A DNA stretch of 64,000 nt from CAZEVY01 sp964515555 (GTDB lineage: Bacteria > Acidobacteriota > Terriglobia > Bryobacterales > Bryobacteraceae), in contig CAZEVY010000001.1 of assembly GCA_964515555.1 (NCBI GenBank), positions 62,001 to 126,000 on the forward strand, given 5' to 3'. This document shows positions 19,876 through 30,074 of this stretch, piece after piece. A program made the position numbers and the translations under genes. The notes below the pieces were generated by a model. The model was not told the DNA's origin. It ran no database searches and saw only the letters and a list, made by a program, of their open reading frames with translations. Position 1 is the first letter of the stretch; each line of letters starts with the position of its first letter.

Positions 19876-20994
19876 ATGACGACCCGAACACGTTTCCCGA
19901 TGCTCGCGCTTTTGTTGACGGCGGCGATTCGTATCGTCCCCGCGCAGGAGGCCAACGCCCCGCGCGCGCCGCTCCCGCCGCTCCCCGCGCCGCTCGGAAT
20001 TCCCAAGCCCGGACCGGCGACCGACTCACCTTACGCACCGCAGCCGATCCTGCCCGGCGGCGTCATCGTGCCGCTCTATCCGCCGGGGTCGCCCTTCCTC
20101 AAGGCGGACAAGGTGCGCGAGGCCGAAGTCTACAACATGAGCCAGGCTGTCCCCGGACGCATCGCGAGCATCGTGAGCATTCACAACCCGTCGATCGAGG
20201 TGCACGTCGTCGACCGCAGCCTGAATACCGGAGCGGTCGTCATATTGGCCGCCGGAGGCGGGCACAACACCCTCAATGTCGGCACCGAGGCCGCGGACTT
20301 CGTGCCGTTCTTCTACAACTTCGGCGTCAACACGGTCATCCTGCGCAACCGGCTGCGGCGCGACGGATACAGTCCGCAAGCCGACGCCGTGAACGACGCG
20401 CTCCAGGCGATCCGGCTGGTCCGCGCCTACGCCAAGGAATTCGGCTTCGACCCGATGAAGATCGGAATCATGGGCTTTTCGGCGGGCGCGGAATTATCGG
20501 CGCCGGCGGCGGTATTCTTCGACGATTTCGACAAAAAGAACAGCGATCCCGCCGACCCGCTGGCGGGAATCACGTCGCGGCCGGATTTCACGGGCATCAT
20601 CTATCCCGGCCCGACGCCGTTCGCGCGCAATCGCACTCCGCCGCCGATTCCGCGCAACGTGCCGCCGGCGTTCATCGCCACGCCGGGCTCGGGGGACCGC
20701 GTCCACGCCGTCTGGGCGATGGAGTATTTCTCGGCGATGCTCGCGATCGGCGTGCCGAACATCGAGATGCACGTCTACGGACACGGCCGTCACCCGGGCG
20801 ACGCCCTACCCGACGGCTCGCGCATGACGGGCGGTCTCACGGACCGAAACGGCATCCCGCTGGGCTCGTGGCAGTATCGCTTCGTCGACTGGTTCCGCGA
20901 CCTGGGCTTCCTCGGGAAGCCTGGCGTCGAGACGAAGGCTGCGCGCGATGTCGCGACGTTCGTCGCCCAACCGCCGCGCGCACCCGGCCGATAG
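19876..20994 (+). CDS. Exported alpha/beta-hydrolase (esterase/BD-FAE-like)
   Basis: 372 residues. Signal peptide (MLALLLTAAIRIVPAQ), then a Pro-rich linker (about 25-70). Hydrolase core: AVVILAAGGGHNTLNVG near the oxyanion hole, IGIMGFSAGAELSAPAAVFF with the GxSxG nucleophile Ser (about 201), and a late HVYGHGRHPGDALP for the catalytic His. This layout fits acetyl-xylan-esterase or bifunctional feruloyl-esterase-like proteins. A TACAAT hexamer at 19860-19865 is a possible -10. Divergent from the methyltransferase (35 bp). Confidence 0.75.
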   Translation: MTTRTRFPMLALLLTAAIRIVPAQEANAPRAPLPPLPAPLGIPKPGPATDSPYAPQPILPGGVIVPLYPPGSPFLKADKVREAEVYNMSQAVPGRIASIVSIHNPSIEVHVVDRSLNTGAVVILAAGGGHNTLNVGTEAADFVPFFYNFGVNTVILRNRLRRDGYSPQADAVNDALQAIRLVRAYAKEFGFDPMKIGIMGFSAGAELSAPAAVFFDDFDKKNSDPADPLAGITSRPDFTGIIYPGPTPFARNRTPPPIPRNVPPAFIATPGSGDRVHAVWAMEYFSAMLAIGVPNIEMHVYGHGRHPGDALPDGSRMTGGLTDRNGIPLGSWQYRFVDWFRDLGFLGKPGVETKAARDVATFVAQPPRAPGR

Positions 20995-21037
20995 AACGCG
21001 CCAATCGCTCGCCCCATGAAATAATGAAGGGGCGGCC

Positions 21038-22195
21038 ATGCGCATCTGCTACCTCGACGCCTTCTCCGGCATCAGCGGCGACATGACCGTCGGCGCGCTG
21101 GCCGATGCGGGCGCCGACACGGCCGCGATCGTCGACGGCCTGGCGTCGCTCCACACGGGCGCGACATTCCGGTTCGAGGCGGCGAAACGCCGCGGCATCG
21201 CCGGGGCGAAGTTCCGCGTCGAGGGCGGCGAGCAGCGGGCGCACCGGCACCTGCCGCAGATACTCAAGATGATCGAAGGCTCGGTGTTGCCGGCGGGGGC
21301 GAAACAAAACGCGTCGTCCGTGTTCCGGCGGCTGGGCGAGGCCGAAGCGCAGGTTCACGGGGTTCCAGTCGAAAAGGTCCACTTCCACGAGGTCGGCGCG
21401 GTCGACTCGATCGCCGATATCGCCGGCGCCTGCCTGGCGCTCGAACTGCTCGGCGTCGACGAAGTGCGATGCTCACCCGTCAACGTCGGCAGCGGGACCG
21501 TGCAGACGGAACACGGGCTGCTTCCGGTGCCGGCCCCGGCGACCGCACGCCTGCTCGAAGGCCGCCCGATCTACTCGCGCGGCCCCGCGGTCGAACTGAC
21601 CACGCCGACCGGGGCGGCCATCGCCACGACGCTGGCGACCGGCTTCGGCGCGCTGCCCGCGATGCGCCTCACCGCCATCGGACACGGCGCCGGCGACCGT
21701 GATTTCCCCGAGCAGGCCAACGTGCTGCGCGTGCTGATCGGCGAAGCGTCGGCGGCGGTCGAGTCCGTCACCGTCGCCGTGCTCGAAGCCAACATCGACG
21801 ACTCGACTCCCGAGATGCTCGGCTACGCCATGGAGCGCCTCCTGGAGCGTGGCGCTCTCGACGTTACGCTAACGCCGGTCTTCATGAAGAAGAACCGGCC
21901 CGCGACGATGCTCTCGGTGATCGCGCGGCCGGAAGATCAGGAGACGCTTGCCGGAGTGATGCTGGCCGAGACGTCGACGCTCGGCCTGAGGATCTATCAC
22001 GCCGAGCGCCGGGTGCAGGCGCGCCAGGTGGTCGAGGTCGAGACGCGGCACGGCAAGGTGCGCGTGAAGGTCGCCGCCTCGGGCGCGTTCGCCCCTGAAT
22101 ACGAAGATTGCCGGCGGCTGGCGGTCGCCACCGGCGCGCCGCTGCGCGAGATCCTCGCCGAAGCGGGACAGGCTTATCTCAACTCCTCTCGATGA
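21038..22195 (+). CDS. larC: Nickel-pincer cofactor biosynthesis protein LarC
   Basis: 385 residues; AAGGGG lies a few nt before ATG 21038. Opens with MRICYLDAFSGISGDMTVGAL, typical of LarC, followed by VHFHEVGAVDSIADIAGA (about 110-127) with metal-binding His, PVNVGSGTVQTEHGLLPVPAPAT, and the C-terminal VLEANIDDSTPEMLGYAMERL. LarC inserts nickel into the pyridinium-dithiocarboxylate pincer of lactate racemase and related LarA enzymes. The whole protein is one uninterrupted frame, unlike the frameshifted larC1/larC2 of Lactobacillus. No larA, larB or larE is in the window. The stop overlaps metG by 4 nt. Confidence 0.88.
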   Translation: MRICYLDAFSGISGDMTVGALADAGADTAAIVDGLASLHTGATFRFEAAKRRGIAGAKFRVEGGEQRAHRHLPQILKMIEGSVLPAGAKQNASSVFRRLGEAEAQVHGVPVEKVHFHEVGAVDSIADIAGACLALELLGVDEVRCSPVNVGSGTVQTEHGLLPVPAPATARLLEGRPIYSRGPAVELTTPTGAAIATTLATGFGALPAMRLTAIGHGAGDRDFPEQANVLRVLIGEASAAVESVTVAVLEANIDDSTPEMLGYAMERLLERGALDVTLTPVFMKKNRPATMLSVIARPEDQETLAGVMLAETSTLGLRIYHAERRVQARQVVEVETRHGKVRVKVAASGAFAPEYEDCRRLAVATGAPLREILAEAGQAYLNSSR

Positions 22196-24126
22196 AATAC
22201 TACGTTACGGTTCCGATTTATTACGTAAACGCGGCGCCGCACATCGGGCACGCCTATACCACGATGGTCGGCGATCTGCTGTGCCGTCTGAAGCGCATGC
22301 AGGGCTATGAGGCCGTTCTCGCCAGCGGTTCCGACGAGCACAGCCAGAACGTCGAGCGCTCGGCGCGGGCCGCGGGACGCACGGCCGAGGAGCACTCGGC
22401 GATCATCGCCGCCGAATTCCAGGACCAGTGGCGCCGCCTCGGTCTCGGCGTCGACCGCTTCATCCGCACCTCCGATCCCCGGCATCACGCCAAGGTGCAG
22501 TGGCTGTTCGACCTGTGCATGAGGAACGGCGCCATCTACAAGGGCAGCTATACGGGCCAGTACTGTTTCAGTTGCAACCTCTACGTGAACGACGCCGGCC
22601 CCGGCGACCCCTGTCCCGACTGCAACCGTCCCACGGAGACGGTCCAGGAGGAAAATTATTTCTTTAAGCTGTCGGCTTTTCAGGATCGGCTGCTCGAATT
22701 GTACGAGAAACAGCCGGAGTTTATCCAGCCGGAGATCCGCCGCAACGAAATGATCTCCTTTGTGCGCGGCGGGCTGCGGGACCTTTCGATCACGCGATCG
22801 AACCTTACGTGGGGCATCCCCGTGCCGGTCGAAGGCCGCCACGTTTTTTACGTCTGGTTCGACGCGCTGATCACCTACCTGACGGCGGTCGACGGCGAGG
22901 ACCGTTGGCCCGCCGACCTGCACCTGATCGGCAAGGAGATCGTGCGTTTTCACGCGGTCTACTGGCCGGCGTTTCTGATGGCCGCCGGACTGCCGCTTCC
23001 CAAGCGGATTTACGCGCACGGCTGGCTGCTGTTCGAGAACGAGAAGATGAGCAAGTCGCGCGGCAACGTCGTGCGCGCCACGCCGATTCAGGAGGTGATG
23101 GGGGCCGACGCGCTGCGCTACTTCCTGTTGCGGGAGGTGGTCTTCGGCAAGGACGGCGCATTCAGCTATGACGCGCTGATCGGACGGTACAACTCCGACC
23201 TCGCCAACGGCCTCGGCAATCTCGTCAGCCGCACCCTGAGCATGATCCACCAGTACCGGGGCGGCGTCGTGCCCGCGCCTGCGGCGGGCGTGCGCGAGGA
23301 GATCGTCTCGGCGGCGCGCGAAACCATCGCGACCGCGGTCGCCGCGATGGAGAATCTCGAATTCAGCCGCGCCCTGGAGTCGATCTGGTCGTTGCTGTCG
23401 GCCGCCGACAAGTTTATCGTCGCCGAAGCCCCATGGACTCTCGTCAAGAAACAGGACGCCGAGCCGCAGGCTCGCCTCGACTCGGCGCTCTACACCGCAG
23501 CCGAGGTGGTCCGCATCGCGACCGTGCTGCTGGCGCCCGTGCTGCCGGAATCGACCGCGAAGATCTGGGCGCAGCTCGGCATGAACGGGCCGCTCGAAGG
23601 CGTGCGCATCGGAGAGCTGGCGTGGGGCGGACTTTCCGCCGGGCAGAAGGTTGGTGACGCCACCGCCGTGTTCCCGCGCCGCGACCTGGCGCCGACGATC
23701 GCGGCGCTGCGCGAGCGCGAGGAGGCCGAACTATCGCGGCAGGCCACTCTACTCGGCAAGACGCCCGCGCCTCCGCCGCCCTCGATCGAGCTGGCTCCGC
23801 CGATCGGAATCGACGACTTCTCGAAGGTCGACCTGCGCGTGGGTCTGGTGAAATCGGCCGCGCCGGTGAAGGGCGCCGACAAGCTGCTGCACCTCAGCGT
23901 CGACATCGGCGAGGCGCAGCCGCGCTCGATCGTCGCCGGCATCGCGCTGGCGTACAAGCCGGAGGCGCTGGTCGGGCGCAAGGTCGTGATCGTTGCGAAT
24001 CTCCAGCCGCGCAAGCTGCGCGGGATCGAGTCGCAGGGGATGATCGTGGCGGCCTCGCTCGAAGGCGGGGCTCCGGTGCTGGCCGGCTTCCTCGAAGACG
24101 TGCCCGTCGGCGCGCGACTCAAGTGA
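22192..24126 (+). CDS. metG: Methionyl-tRNA synthetase with C-terminal tRNA-binding domain
   Basis: 644 residues from ATG 22192 (ATGA overlap with larC). Class Ia motifs: PHIGHAYTT (HIGH, about 15-23), a zinc finger CFSCNLYVND...CPDCNRP, WFDALITYLT, and KMSKSRGN (about 284). The anticodon-binding helical domain follows, then a C-terminal Trbp111-like OB fold (FSKVDLRVGLVKSA; LQPRKLRGIESQGMIVAAS). Length agrees with dimeric bacterial MetRS. Operon larC-metG-tatD. Confidence 0.95.
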   Translation: MKYYVTVPIYYVNAAPHIGHAYTTMVGDLLCRLKRMQGYEAVLASGSDEHSQNVERSARAAGRTAEEHSAIIAAEFQDQWRRLGLGVDRFIRTSDPRHHAKVQWLFDLCMRNGAIYKGSYTGQYCFSCNLYVNDAGPGDPCPDCNRPTETVQEENYFFKLSAFQDRLLELYEKQPEFIQPEIRRNEMISFVRGGLRDLSITRSNLTWGIPVPVEGRHVFYVWFDALITYLTAVDGEDRWPADLHLIGKEIVRFHAVYWPAFLMAAGLPLPKRIYAHGWLLFENEKMSKSRGNVVRATPIQEVMGADALRYFLLREVVFGKDGAFSYDALIGRYNSDLANGLGNLVSRTLSMIHQYRGGVVPAPAAGVREEIVSAARETIATAVAAMENLEFSRALESIWSLLSAADKFIVAEAPWTLVKKQDAEPQARLDSALYTAAEVVRIATVLLAPVLPESTAKIWAQLGMNGPLEGVRIGELAWGGLSAGQKVGDATAVFPRRDLAPTIAALREREEAELSRQATLLGKTPAPPPPSIELAPPIGIDDFSKVDLRVGLVKSAAPVKGADKLLHLSVDIGEAQPRSIVAGIALAYKPEALVGRKVVIVANLQPRKLRGIESQGMIVAASLEGGAPVLAGFLEDVPVGARLK

Positions 24127-24911
24127 AGCTCGTCGATTCCCACTGCCATCTCGACGACGAGCGCTTCGACGAGGATCGCGACGCGGTCGTCGAGCGCGCC
24201 TTGGCCTCGGGCGTCGAGGCGATGATGTCGATCGGCACGGGCGACGGTCCGCCCGATCTCGAAGCCGCCATCCGCCTCGCCGAGCGATACCCGAGCGTCT
24301 GGGCGACCGTCGGCATTCACCCGCATAACGCCGCCCAGTCGACTCCGGACTGCCTGCCGCGTCTCGCTGAACTCGCACGCCATCCCAAGGTGCTCGCGAT
24401 CGGCGAGATTGGCCTCGATTATCACTACGACTTCTCGCCGCGCGACGTGCAGCGCGGCGTGTTCATCGACCAGCTCGCACTGGCGCGCGAGGCGGGCAAG
24501 CCCATCGTCATCCACACGCGCGAGGCCTGGGACGACACGCTCGCCGTGCTGCGCGAGCATTGGCCGGCGGGCGGGCCGGGCGGCATCATGCACTGTTTCA
24601 GCGGCGGGCCGGAGGAGGCGCGGCTCTGTCTCGATCTCGAGTTTCACCTGAGCTTCGGCGGGGTCGTGACATTTCCGAAGGCGGTGAACGTCCAGGAGGC
24701 CGCGCGTCTTACGCCGCTCGACCGCTTGCTCGTCGAGACCGATGCGCCGTACCTGGCGCCCGTGCCGCATCGCGGCAAGCGTAACGAGCCGGCGTTCGTC
24801 GCGCATACCGCGCGGCGGGTCGGGGAATTACGCGGCGAAACGGTGGATGCGATCGCCGCGGCGACGACGGCGAACTTCCGGCGGTTGCTGGGATTCTCAT
24901 CGGCTGGGTGA
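24123..24911 (+). CDS. TatD-family metal-dependent deoxyribonuclease (YcfH-like)
   Basis: 262 residues from GTG 24123 (GTGA overlap with metG). All TatD motifs are present: DSHCHLDDERF (about 5-15), VGIHPHNA, IGEIGLDYHYD, KPIVIHTREAWDD, MHCFSGG and LVETDAPYLAPVPHRGKRNEP. TIM-barrel metal-dependent hydrolase with 3'-5' DNase activity in characterised members. Downstream position after metG is common for ycfH/tatD genes. Confidence 0.92.
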   Translation: MKLVDSHCHLDDERFDEDRDAVVERALASGVEAMMSIGTGDGPPDLEAAIRLAERYPSVWATVGIHPHNAAQSTPDCLPRLAELARHPKVLAIGEIGLDYHYDFSPRDVQRGVFIDQLALAREAGKPIVIHTREAWDDTLAVLREHWPAGGPGGIMHCFSGGPEEARLCLDLEFHLSFGGVVTFPKAVNVQEAARLTPLDRLLVETDAPYLAPVPHRGKRNEPAFVAHTARRVGELRGETVDAIAAATTANFRRLLGFSSAG

Positions 24912-24986
24912 ATTGACGCGCTGGTCGGCTGCTCGGCGGGGCGATTGGGAATGCGGCATGCTCGAACCAGTCGAACGGAGGTTGCC

Positions 24987-25028
24987 ATGCCCTACCGGTG
25001 TGCGAATCCCGATTGCCGCTTCGACTAG
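24987..25028 (+). CDS. Possible 13-residue peptide with a CxxxxC motif
   Basis: ATG 24987 has a strong GGAGG (24977-24981) five bases upstream and encodes MPYRCANPDCRFD before TAG. The same frame continues for 12 more codons after the TAG, ending at a TGA, so it may be the remnant of a slightly longer Cys-containing peptide. Nothing else supports it. The rest of the 24912-25137 interval holds only the vapB operator region. Confidence 0.2.
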   Translation: MPYRCANPDCRFD

Positions 25029-25113
25029 ATCGAGCGGGCGGAGGCGTCCATCGCGCACGAAGGTTGAGAGGCGACGGGACCGGCGCCATGCCGGCGAAGG
25101 GGCCACAAGCATG

Positions 25114-25133
25114 TACATTACCATGGTAATGTA
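25114..25133. promoter_or_regulatory. Perfect 20-bp palindrome, probable VapB operator
   Basis: TACATTACCATGGTAATGTA reads the same on both strands. It ends 4 bp before the vapB start codon, in an AT-rich island within GC-rich DNA. AbrB-fold antitoxins bind such palindromes in their own promoters with the toxin as co-repressor, so this is most likely the autoregulatory operator. Confidence 0.75.
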
Positions 25134-25137
25134 AGGT

Positions 25138-25401
25138 ATGGCACTGGCACACTCGAAAGTCACTGTGCAGGGACAGATCTCTGTTCCCGTGGAGATCCGC
25201 CGCCGGCTTGGCGTCGGGCCGGGCTCGATTCTCGAATGGGAAGACCAGGGCGGCGAGATTGTCGTGCGGCGTTGGGGACTTTACACGTCGGAGGATGTTC
25301 ATCGGACGCTGTTCCCTCGAGGCCGTCCCAGGCGCCGAAGTGTTGATGCAATGAAAGAGGGAATCCGGCGGTACATGCGAAAGCGTTATGCCCGCCATTG
25401 A
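25138..25401 (+). CDS. vapB: AbrB/MazE-fold antitoxin (VapB type)
   Basis: 87 residues. The N-terminal half is a swapped-hairpin AbrB domain: SKVTVQGQISVPVEIRRRLGV (about 6-26), then LEWEDQGGEIVVRR. The C-terminal half is Arg-rich (GRPRRRSVDAMKEGIRRYM) and would wrap the PIN toxin. It overlaps the toxin gene by 14 nt and is preceded by a 20-bp palindrome. ATG 25138 is the only sensible start. Confidence 0.82.
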   Translation: MALAHSKVTVQGQISVPVEIRRRLGVGPGSILEWEDQGGEIVVRRWGLYTSEDVHRTLFPRGRPRRRSVDAMKEGIRRYMRKRYARH

Positions 25402-25768
25402 TACCAACGTCCTGATTCGCCTGCTTACGCGCGACGACGCGCGCCAAACGGCCGCGGCCGAGGCATTCGCCGCTAGAGGGGTCTGGGTCTCGGTTCTCGC
25501 GCTCGCCGAAGCAGTGTGGGTTCTGAGCTCTGTGTACAGAAGGACCCCGGGCGACTTGGCCGCAGCGGTCGAGATGCTCCTGGATCACCGGAGCCTAAGT
25601 GTTCAAGACGCGGACGCTGTCTCGGCGGCTGTCAGACTTTTCCGGTCGCGGCGATCGCTGGCTTTCTCCGATTGACTGATGCTGGAGCTTGCTCGCAAGG
25701 CCGGGCATCTTCCGTTGGGAACGTTCGATCGCGATCTCGGCAAAACGGCCGGGGCGGAGGTGCTGTAG
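25388..25768 (+). pseudogene. vapC: PIN-domain toxin VapC, truncated by in-frame TGA
   Basis: Begins at ATG 25388 with MPAIDTNVLIRLLTRDD (catalytic D5) and VLALAEAVWVL (E41). It reaches LAFSD (D95) and then hits TGA at 25673-25675, where PIN domains of this group have Cys. The same frame goes on with LMLELARKAGHLPLGTFDRDLGK up to TAG 25766-25768, so the protein would be 126 residues with the fourth acidic site (FDRD) if the TGA were TGC or TGT. As written, a 95-residue product lacks the last catalytic aspartate and is probably an inactive RNase. Either genuine decay or a base-call error. Confidence 0.82.
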
Positions 25769-25792
25769 CGCCGTTCGCGATGCGGCGCCCGC

Positions 25793-26365
25793 TCACAAGC
25801 GGGCATCCGCGAGAACCTCCAAGACCGCAGCCCTCAGTCCGGCAAGCCGACAACCCTCGCAAACTCGCCTCACGGCGGCCAAGGAAAGCGATTTCGCCCC
25901 GCCGAACTCGTCATTCAGGCGTTTCGTCGCGACGACAAAGAACTCCCAGGCGCGGACGTCCAGTGGGCTTGCGGCATCCGCCTCCCAGACCGGAAACAGG
26001 CCAAATACGTAGACGTCGGAGCACCTTGTCGGCCCGCCGCCGTACCTGCCGGTGGTGGAATCCCAGGGATTCGCCTTCTTGATGCTGAAACGGATCGCCG
26101 AAGGCTTCGCCTGCGGCCAGCTCTGACGGTACGCCGCCGATTTCACCTCGACCCGGCGGCCGCGAAAGAGCAGGTCCGTCGAGTCCCACTCGACGCGCGG
26201 GCGGTCCGCGACTCCCAGCGCGTGGGCGACAAGAAACTCGGCGAGTATGGAACGATTGCGATTGGAAAGAACGTCGGAGTACGCCCAACGCCAAAAGTCG
26301 GCCACGGTTTGTCCGTCCAGACCGGGAATCGGCTCATCGGACGGGAGCAGCCTCGCCGCACTCAT
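25793..26365 (-). CDS. PD-(D/E)XK-nuclease-like protein of unknown role
   Basis: 190 residues from ATG 26363-26365. LAEFLVAHALG (E43), VEWDSTDLLFRGRRVEVKSAA with D64 and E73-V-K75 give an E..D..ExK arrangement typical of the restriction-endonuclease-like fold. Later DVYVFGLFPVWE and WEFFVVAT look like core strands. From memory, proteins of this layout occur widely as stand-alone hypotheticals. No methyltransferase or helicase partner is adjacent. It sits between vapBC and the PQQ gene. Nuclease activity is inference. Confidence 0.6.
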   Translation of the reverse strand: MSAARLLPSDEPIPGLDGQTVADFWRWAYSDVLSNRNRSILAEFLVAHALGVADRPRVEWDSTDLLFRGRRVEVKSAAYRQSWPQAKPSAIRFSIKKANPWDSTTGRYGGGPTRCSDVYVFGLFPVWEADAASPLDVRAWEFFVVATKRLNDEFGGAKSLSLAAVRRVCEGCRLAGLRAAVLEVLADARL

Positions 26366-26370
26366 CCGGC

Positions 26371-27440
26371 TCACCCGCCGAAGCAGTAGAGCTTTCCGTC
26401 TTGCGCGCCGATCACCAGACGTCCGCCGCCGATGGCGGGTGAAGCCGAGAGCGGTGAACCGGCGTTGAATTCCGCCAGCACCTTGCCGGTCGCCAGGTCG
26501 AGCGTGTAGAGACGGCCGTCGTTCGACCCGATGTAGACGCGCGTCCCGGCGATGGCCGGCGACGACTCCACGCGCGCGCGCGTCATGTAAGTCCAAAGCG
26601 CCTTGCCCGTCTTCGGATTCAGGCAGTGCACGATCTTATCGCGCCCGCCGAGCACCACACGATCCGCCGTCACCGCCGCCGACGAGTAGAACGGAAACTT
26701 CCGGTCGGGATGCTCGTAGCGCCAGAGCACCTTGCGCGCGCGCAGGTCGATCGCCACCACGTCATTGCTGAACGTCCCGAAAAACGCGAAGCCGCCGAAC
26801 ATCGCCGGCGACGCGCCCGTGTAGCCGCCAGAAGCCACAGTGTAGACCTGCTCTCCGGTGGCGACGCGGATGGCTCGGAAATTCTCGTCGCACCCGGAGA
26901 CGTAGGTGATCCCTTCGTGCACGCCCGGCGTCGCGTGCACCGGCCCTTCGGTGCGAAATGTCCAAGCGGCCTTGCCGGATTTCGCGTCGATGGCGTAGAG
27001 ATTCTCGTCGTAGGAGCCGACGATCACGCGGTCGCCGGCGATCACCGGCGACGACTTCACCTCCGTCCCCGTCTTGAAGGTCCAGGCCGCCTTTCCAGTC
27101 CTGGCGTCGACGGCGTGCAGCAGGCCTCCCAGGTCGCCGATGAACACCAGGCCGTGCGCCACGCCCGGCGACGATTCGCCGATCATGTCGGGCGTCTTGT
27201 ACTTCCACAGCAGCTTGCCCGATTGCAGGTCAAGCGCGAGCAGCTCTCCGGCACCCGTGCCGACGTACACCGCGCCGCCAACGATCGCCGCCGACGATTC
27301 GATGGGTTCGCCGGCCTCGTAGGTCCACTGCACCTTGAGCGTCGCCGGCAGCGGCGAGGTGGCGACGCCGGTCAACTGCGCGTTGCCGCGAAACTGCGGC
27401 CAGTCCTGCGCGGATGCGGCGAATGCGGCGATCGAGAGCA

Positions 27441-27453
<13 letters not shown>
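26371..27453 (-). CDS. Exported PQQ-type beta-propeller protein
   Basis: 360 residues. GTG start at 27451-27453, set by GGAGG at 27461-27465 (7 nt spacing), inside the end of the upstream gene. Signal peptide MLSIAAFAASAQ, then WPQFRGNAQLTGV and about seven blades of the form GKLLWKYKTPDMIGESSPGVAHGLVFIGD / GKAAWTFRTEGPVHATPGV. Same repeat type as BamB and quinoprotein dehydrogenases, but without visible PQQ-binding catalytic residues. Probably a scaffold or binding protein in the periplasm. Operon with the alcohol dehydrogenase and amidohydrolase. Confidence 0.82.
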
Positions 27454-28540
<1,087 letters not shown>

Positions 28541-28544
<4 letters not shown>

Positions 28545-30004
28545 TCGCTCGATCGCGGCCGGCGCGCGCGCGCGTCGGCGACCATTTTTCGCAGGTCGGT
28601 CATGAGCGTCTCGGTGCGATACGGGATGCCGTCCTTGACGGTCCACTCGATCGCGCGGCCGGGATAGAGCGCCTTGAAGTCTTCGAGCGGATTCCGGTTG
28701 ACGACGATCAGGTCGGCGAGCCAGCCCGTCCGGACGCGGCCAATCTCGTTCTCGCGCCCGAGCACGCGCGCGCCGTTGTGGGTGGCGTGCTGGATCACCC
28801 TGAGTGGATGGAAGCCGGCTTCGAGATGCAACTCCAGCTCGCGCGAGTACCCGAAGCCCTGAATCTGGTAGATGAAACCGGCGTCCTCGCCGGTGGTGAT
28901 CACACCGCCTCGGCGCGCGAAATCGCGAAGGGCGCGGAACCAAATCTGGTAGTTCTCCTTCCAGTAAATCTCGTCCGCGGTGGTCCACCCGGAAAAATAC
29001 GATCCATGGTTCTTGGGGTTCGGCTTGAAGAACTCCTCCATGGCCGGATGCAACAGGTCCTTGAACCACGGGAGATTCTGCGCGCGCGTGAGGTCGCGGC
29101 TGGCCTCGTAGATATTGAGCGTCGGATCCCAGGCGACGTTCGCCGCGACCATGGCGTCGAGCACCTTGCCGAGCCGCTCGGGATCGGCCTCGCGCCAGAG
29201 GCGGCCGGCCCACCGGAAGCGGTCGGTCTCGTTGTTGTAGTTGTACGAGGGCGGAAAGCCCTGAACGCCGTCGCGCAGCGCCGCGTCAGGAATGCCGTAC
29301 CAGTGCTCGATGCTCGTGGTCCCGTGCCGAACGTCGTCCCAGGCCGTTGTTTCCTCGACGCCGACGTGGTGCGCCGTCCGCAGTCCTTGCGCCTTGGCCT
29401 CGGCGAGCGCCGCGGCGAGTACGTCGCGATACGTCCCGCCGAACTTGATGCCGTCGGCGCCCGACTTCTTGATCTCGCGGACGCGCGCGACGGCTTCCTC
29501 GGGGTTGCGCACCGACGAGCCGCGCGCGAAGAACGGATACAGGAACAGGCGCGGCGCGGCGACGGCGCCTTCGGCGCTCTGCGCGCGAAGCTGCCGCGAG
29601 TGCTCGAAGTTCGACCCGACGTCGCGCACCGTCGTGACGCCCGCGGCGAGCCACAGCTTGAGGCAGTAGTCGACCGGCAGCTCAATCCCACCGCGCTCGG
29701 TCTGCACGTGCCCGTGCATGTTCACGAATCCGGGCAGGACGTACTTCCCGGTGGCATCGATCTCCACGTCGCCGCGCGCGGGCCGGCGGCCGCTCCCCTG
29801 CGCAACGGCGACCGGGTCGACCGCCGCGATCTGGGTGATGCGGTTGCCCTCGATGACGATGTCCTTCGGTCCGGCGGCGGGCGTGCCGACGCCTTCGATA
29901 ACGGTGGCGCCGCGAATGACGAGGCGGTTGTGGCGGCGGCCGGCGAGGTCCGCCTGGGCGAAGGCGATCGACGGCAGGATCGCGAGGGCGAGCGCGCGTC
30001 TCAT
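28541..30004 (-). CDS. Exported amidohydrolase (imidazolonepropionase-like)
   Basis: 487 residues. Signal peptide MRRALALAILPSIAFAQ. Amidohydrolase superfamily pattern: GKYVLPGFVNMHGHVQTE (HxH), DGIKFGG (candidate bridging Lys), RTAHHVG, TSIEHWYG, GVITTGEDAG with the last Asp, and the C-terminal GRVRTGWLADLIVVNRNPLED that closes the composite beta-sandwich. Hydrolyses C-N bonds in the periplasm; the substrate could be a dipeptide or cyclic amide. First gene of the three-gene minus-strand operon. Confidence 0.85.
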
Positions 30005-30043
30005 ACTGTTATCTTAATCCGCGCCCGCCGGATTCGAGGTGGT

Positions 30044-30067
30044 GCGGGGCGCGTTTCCGAGCCCCGC
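30044..30067 (-). terminator. Hairpin after the TonB receptor gene
   Basis: GCGGGGC (30044-30050) and GCCCCGC (30061-30067) form a 7-bp all-GC stem with a 10-nt loop, 7 bp beyond the receptor stop codon. No T-run follows, so termination may be weak or factor-assisted. Confidence 0.4.
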
Positions 30068-30074
30068 GACCGGG

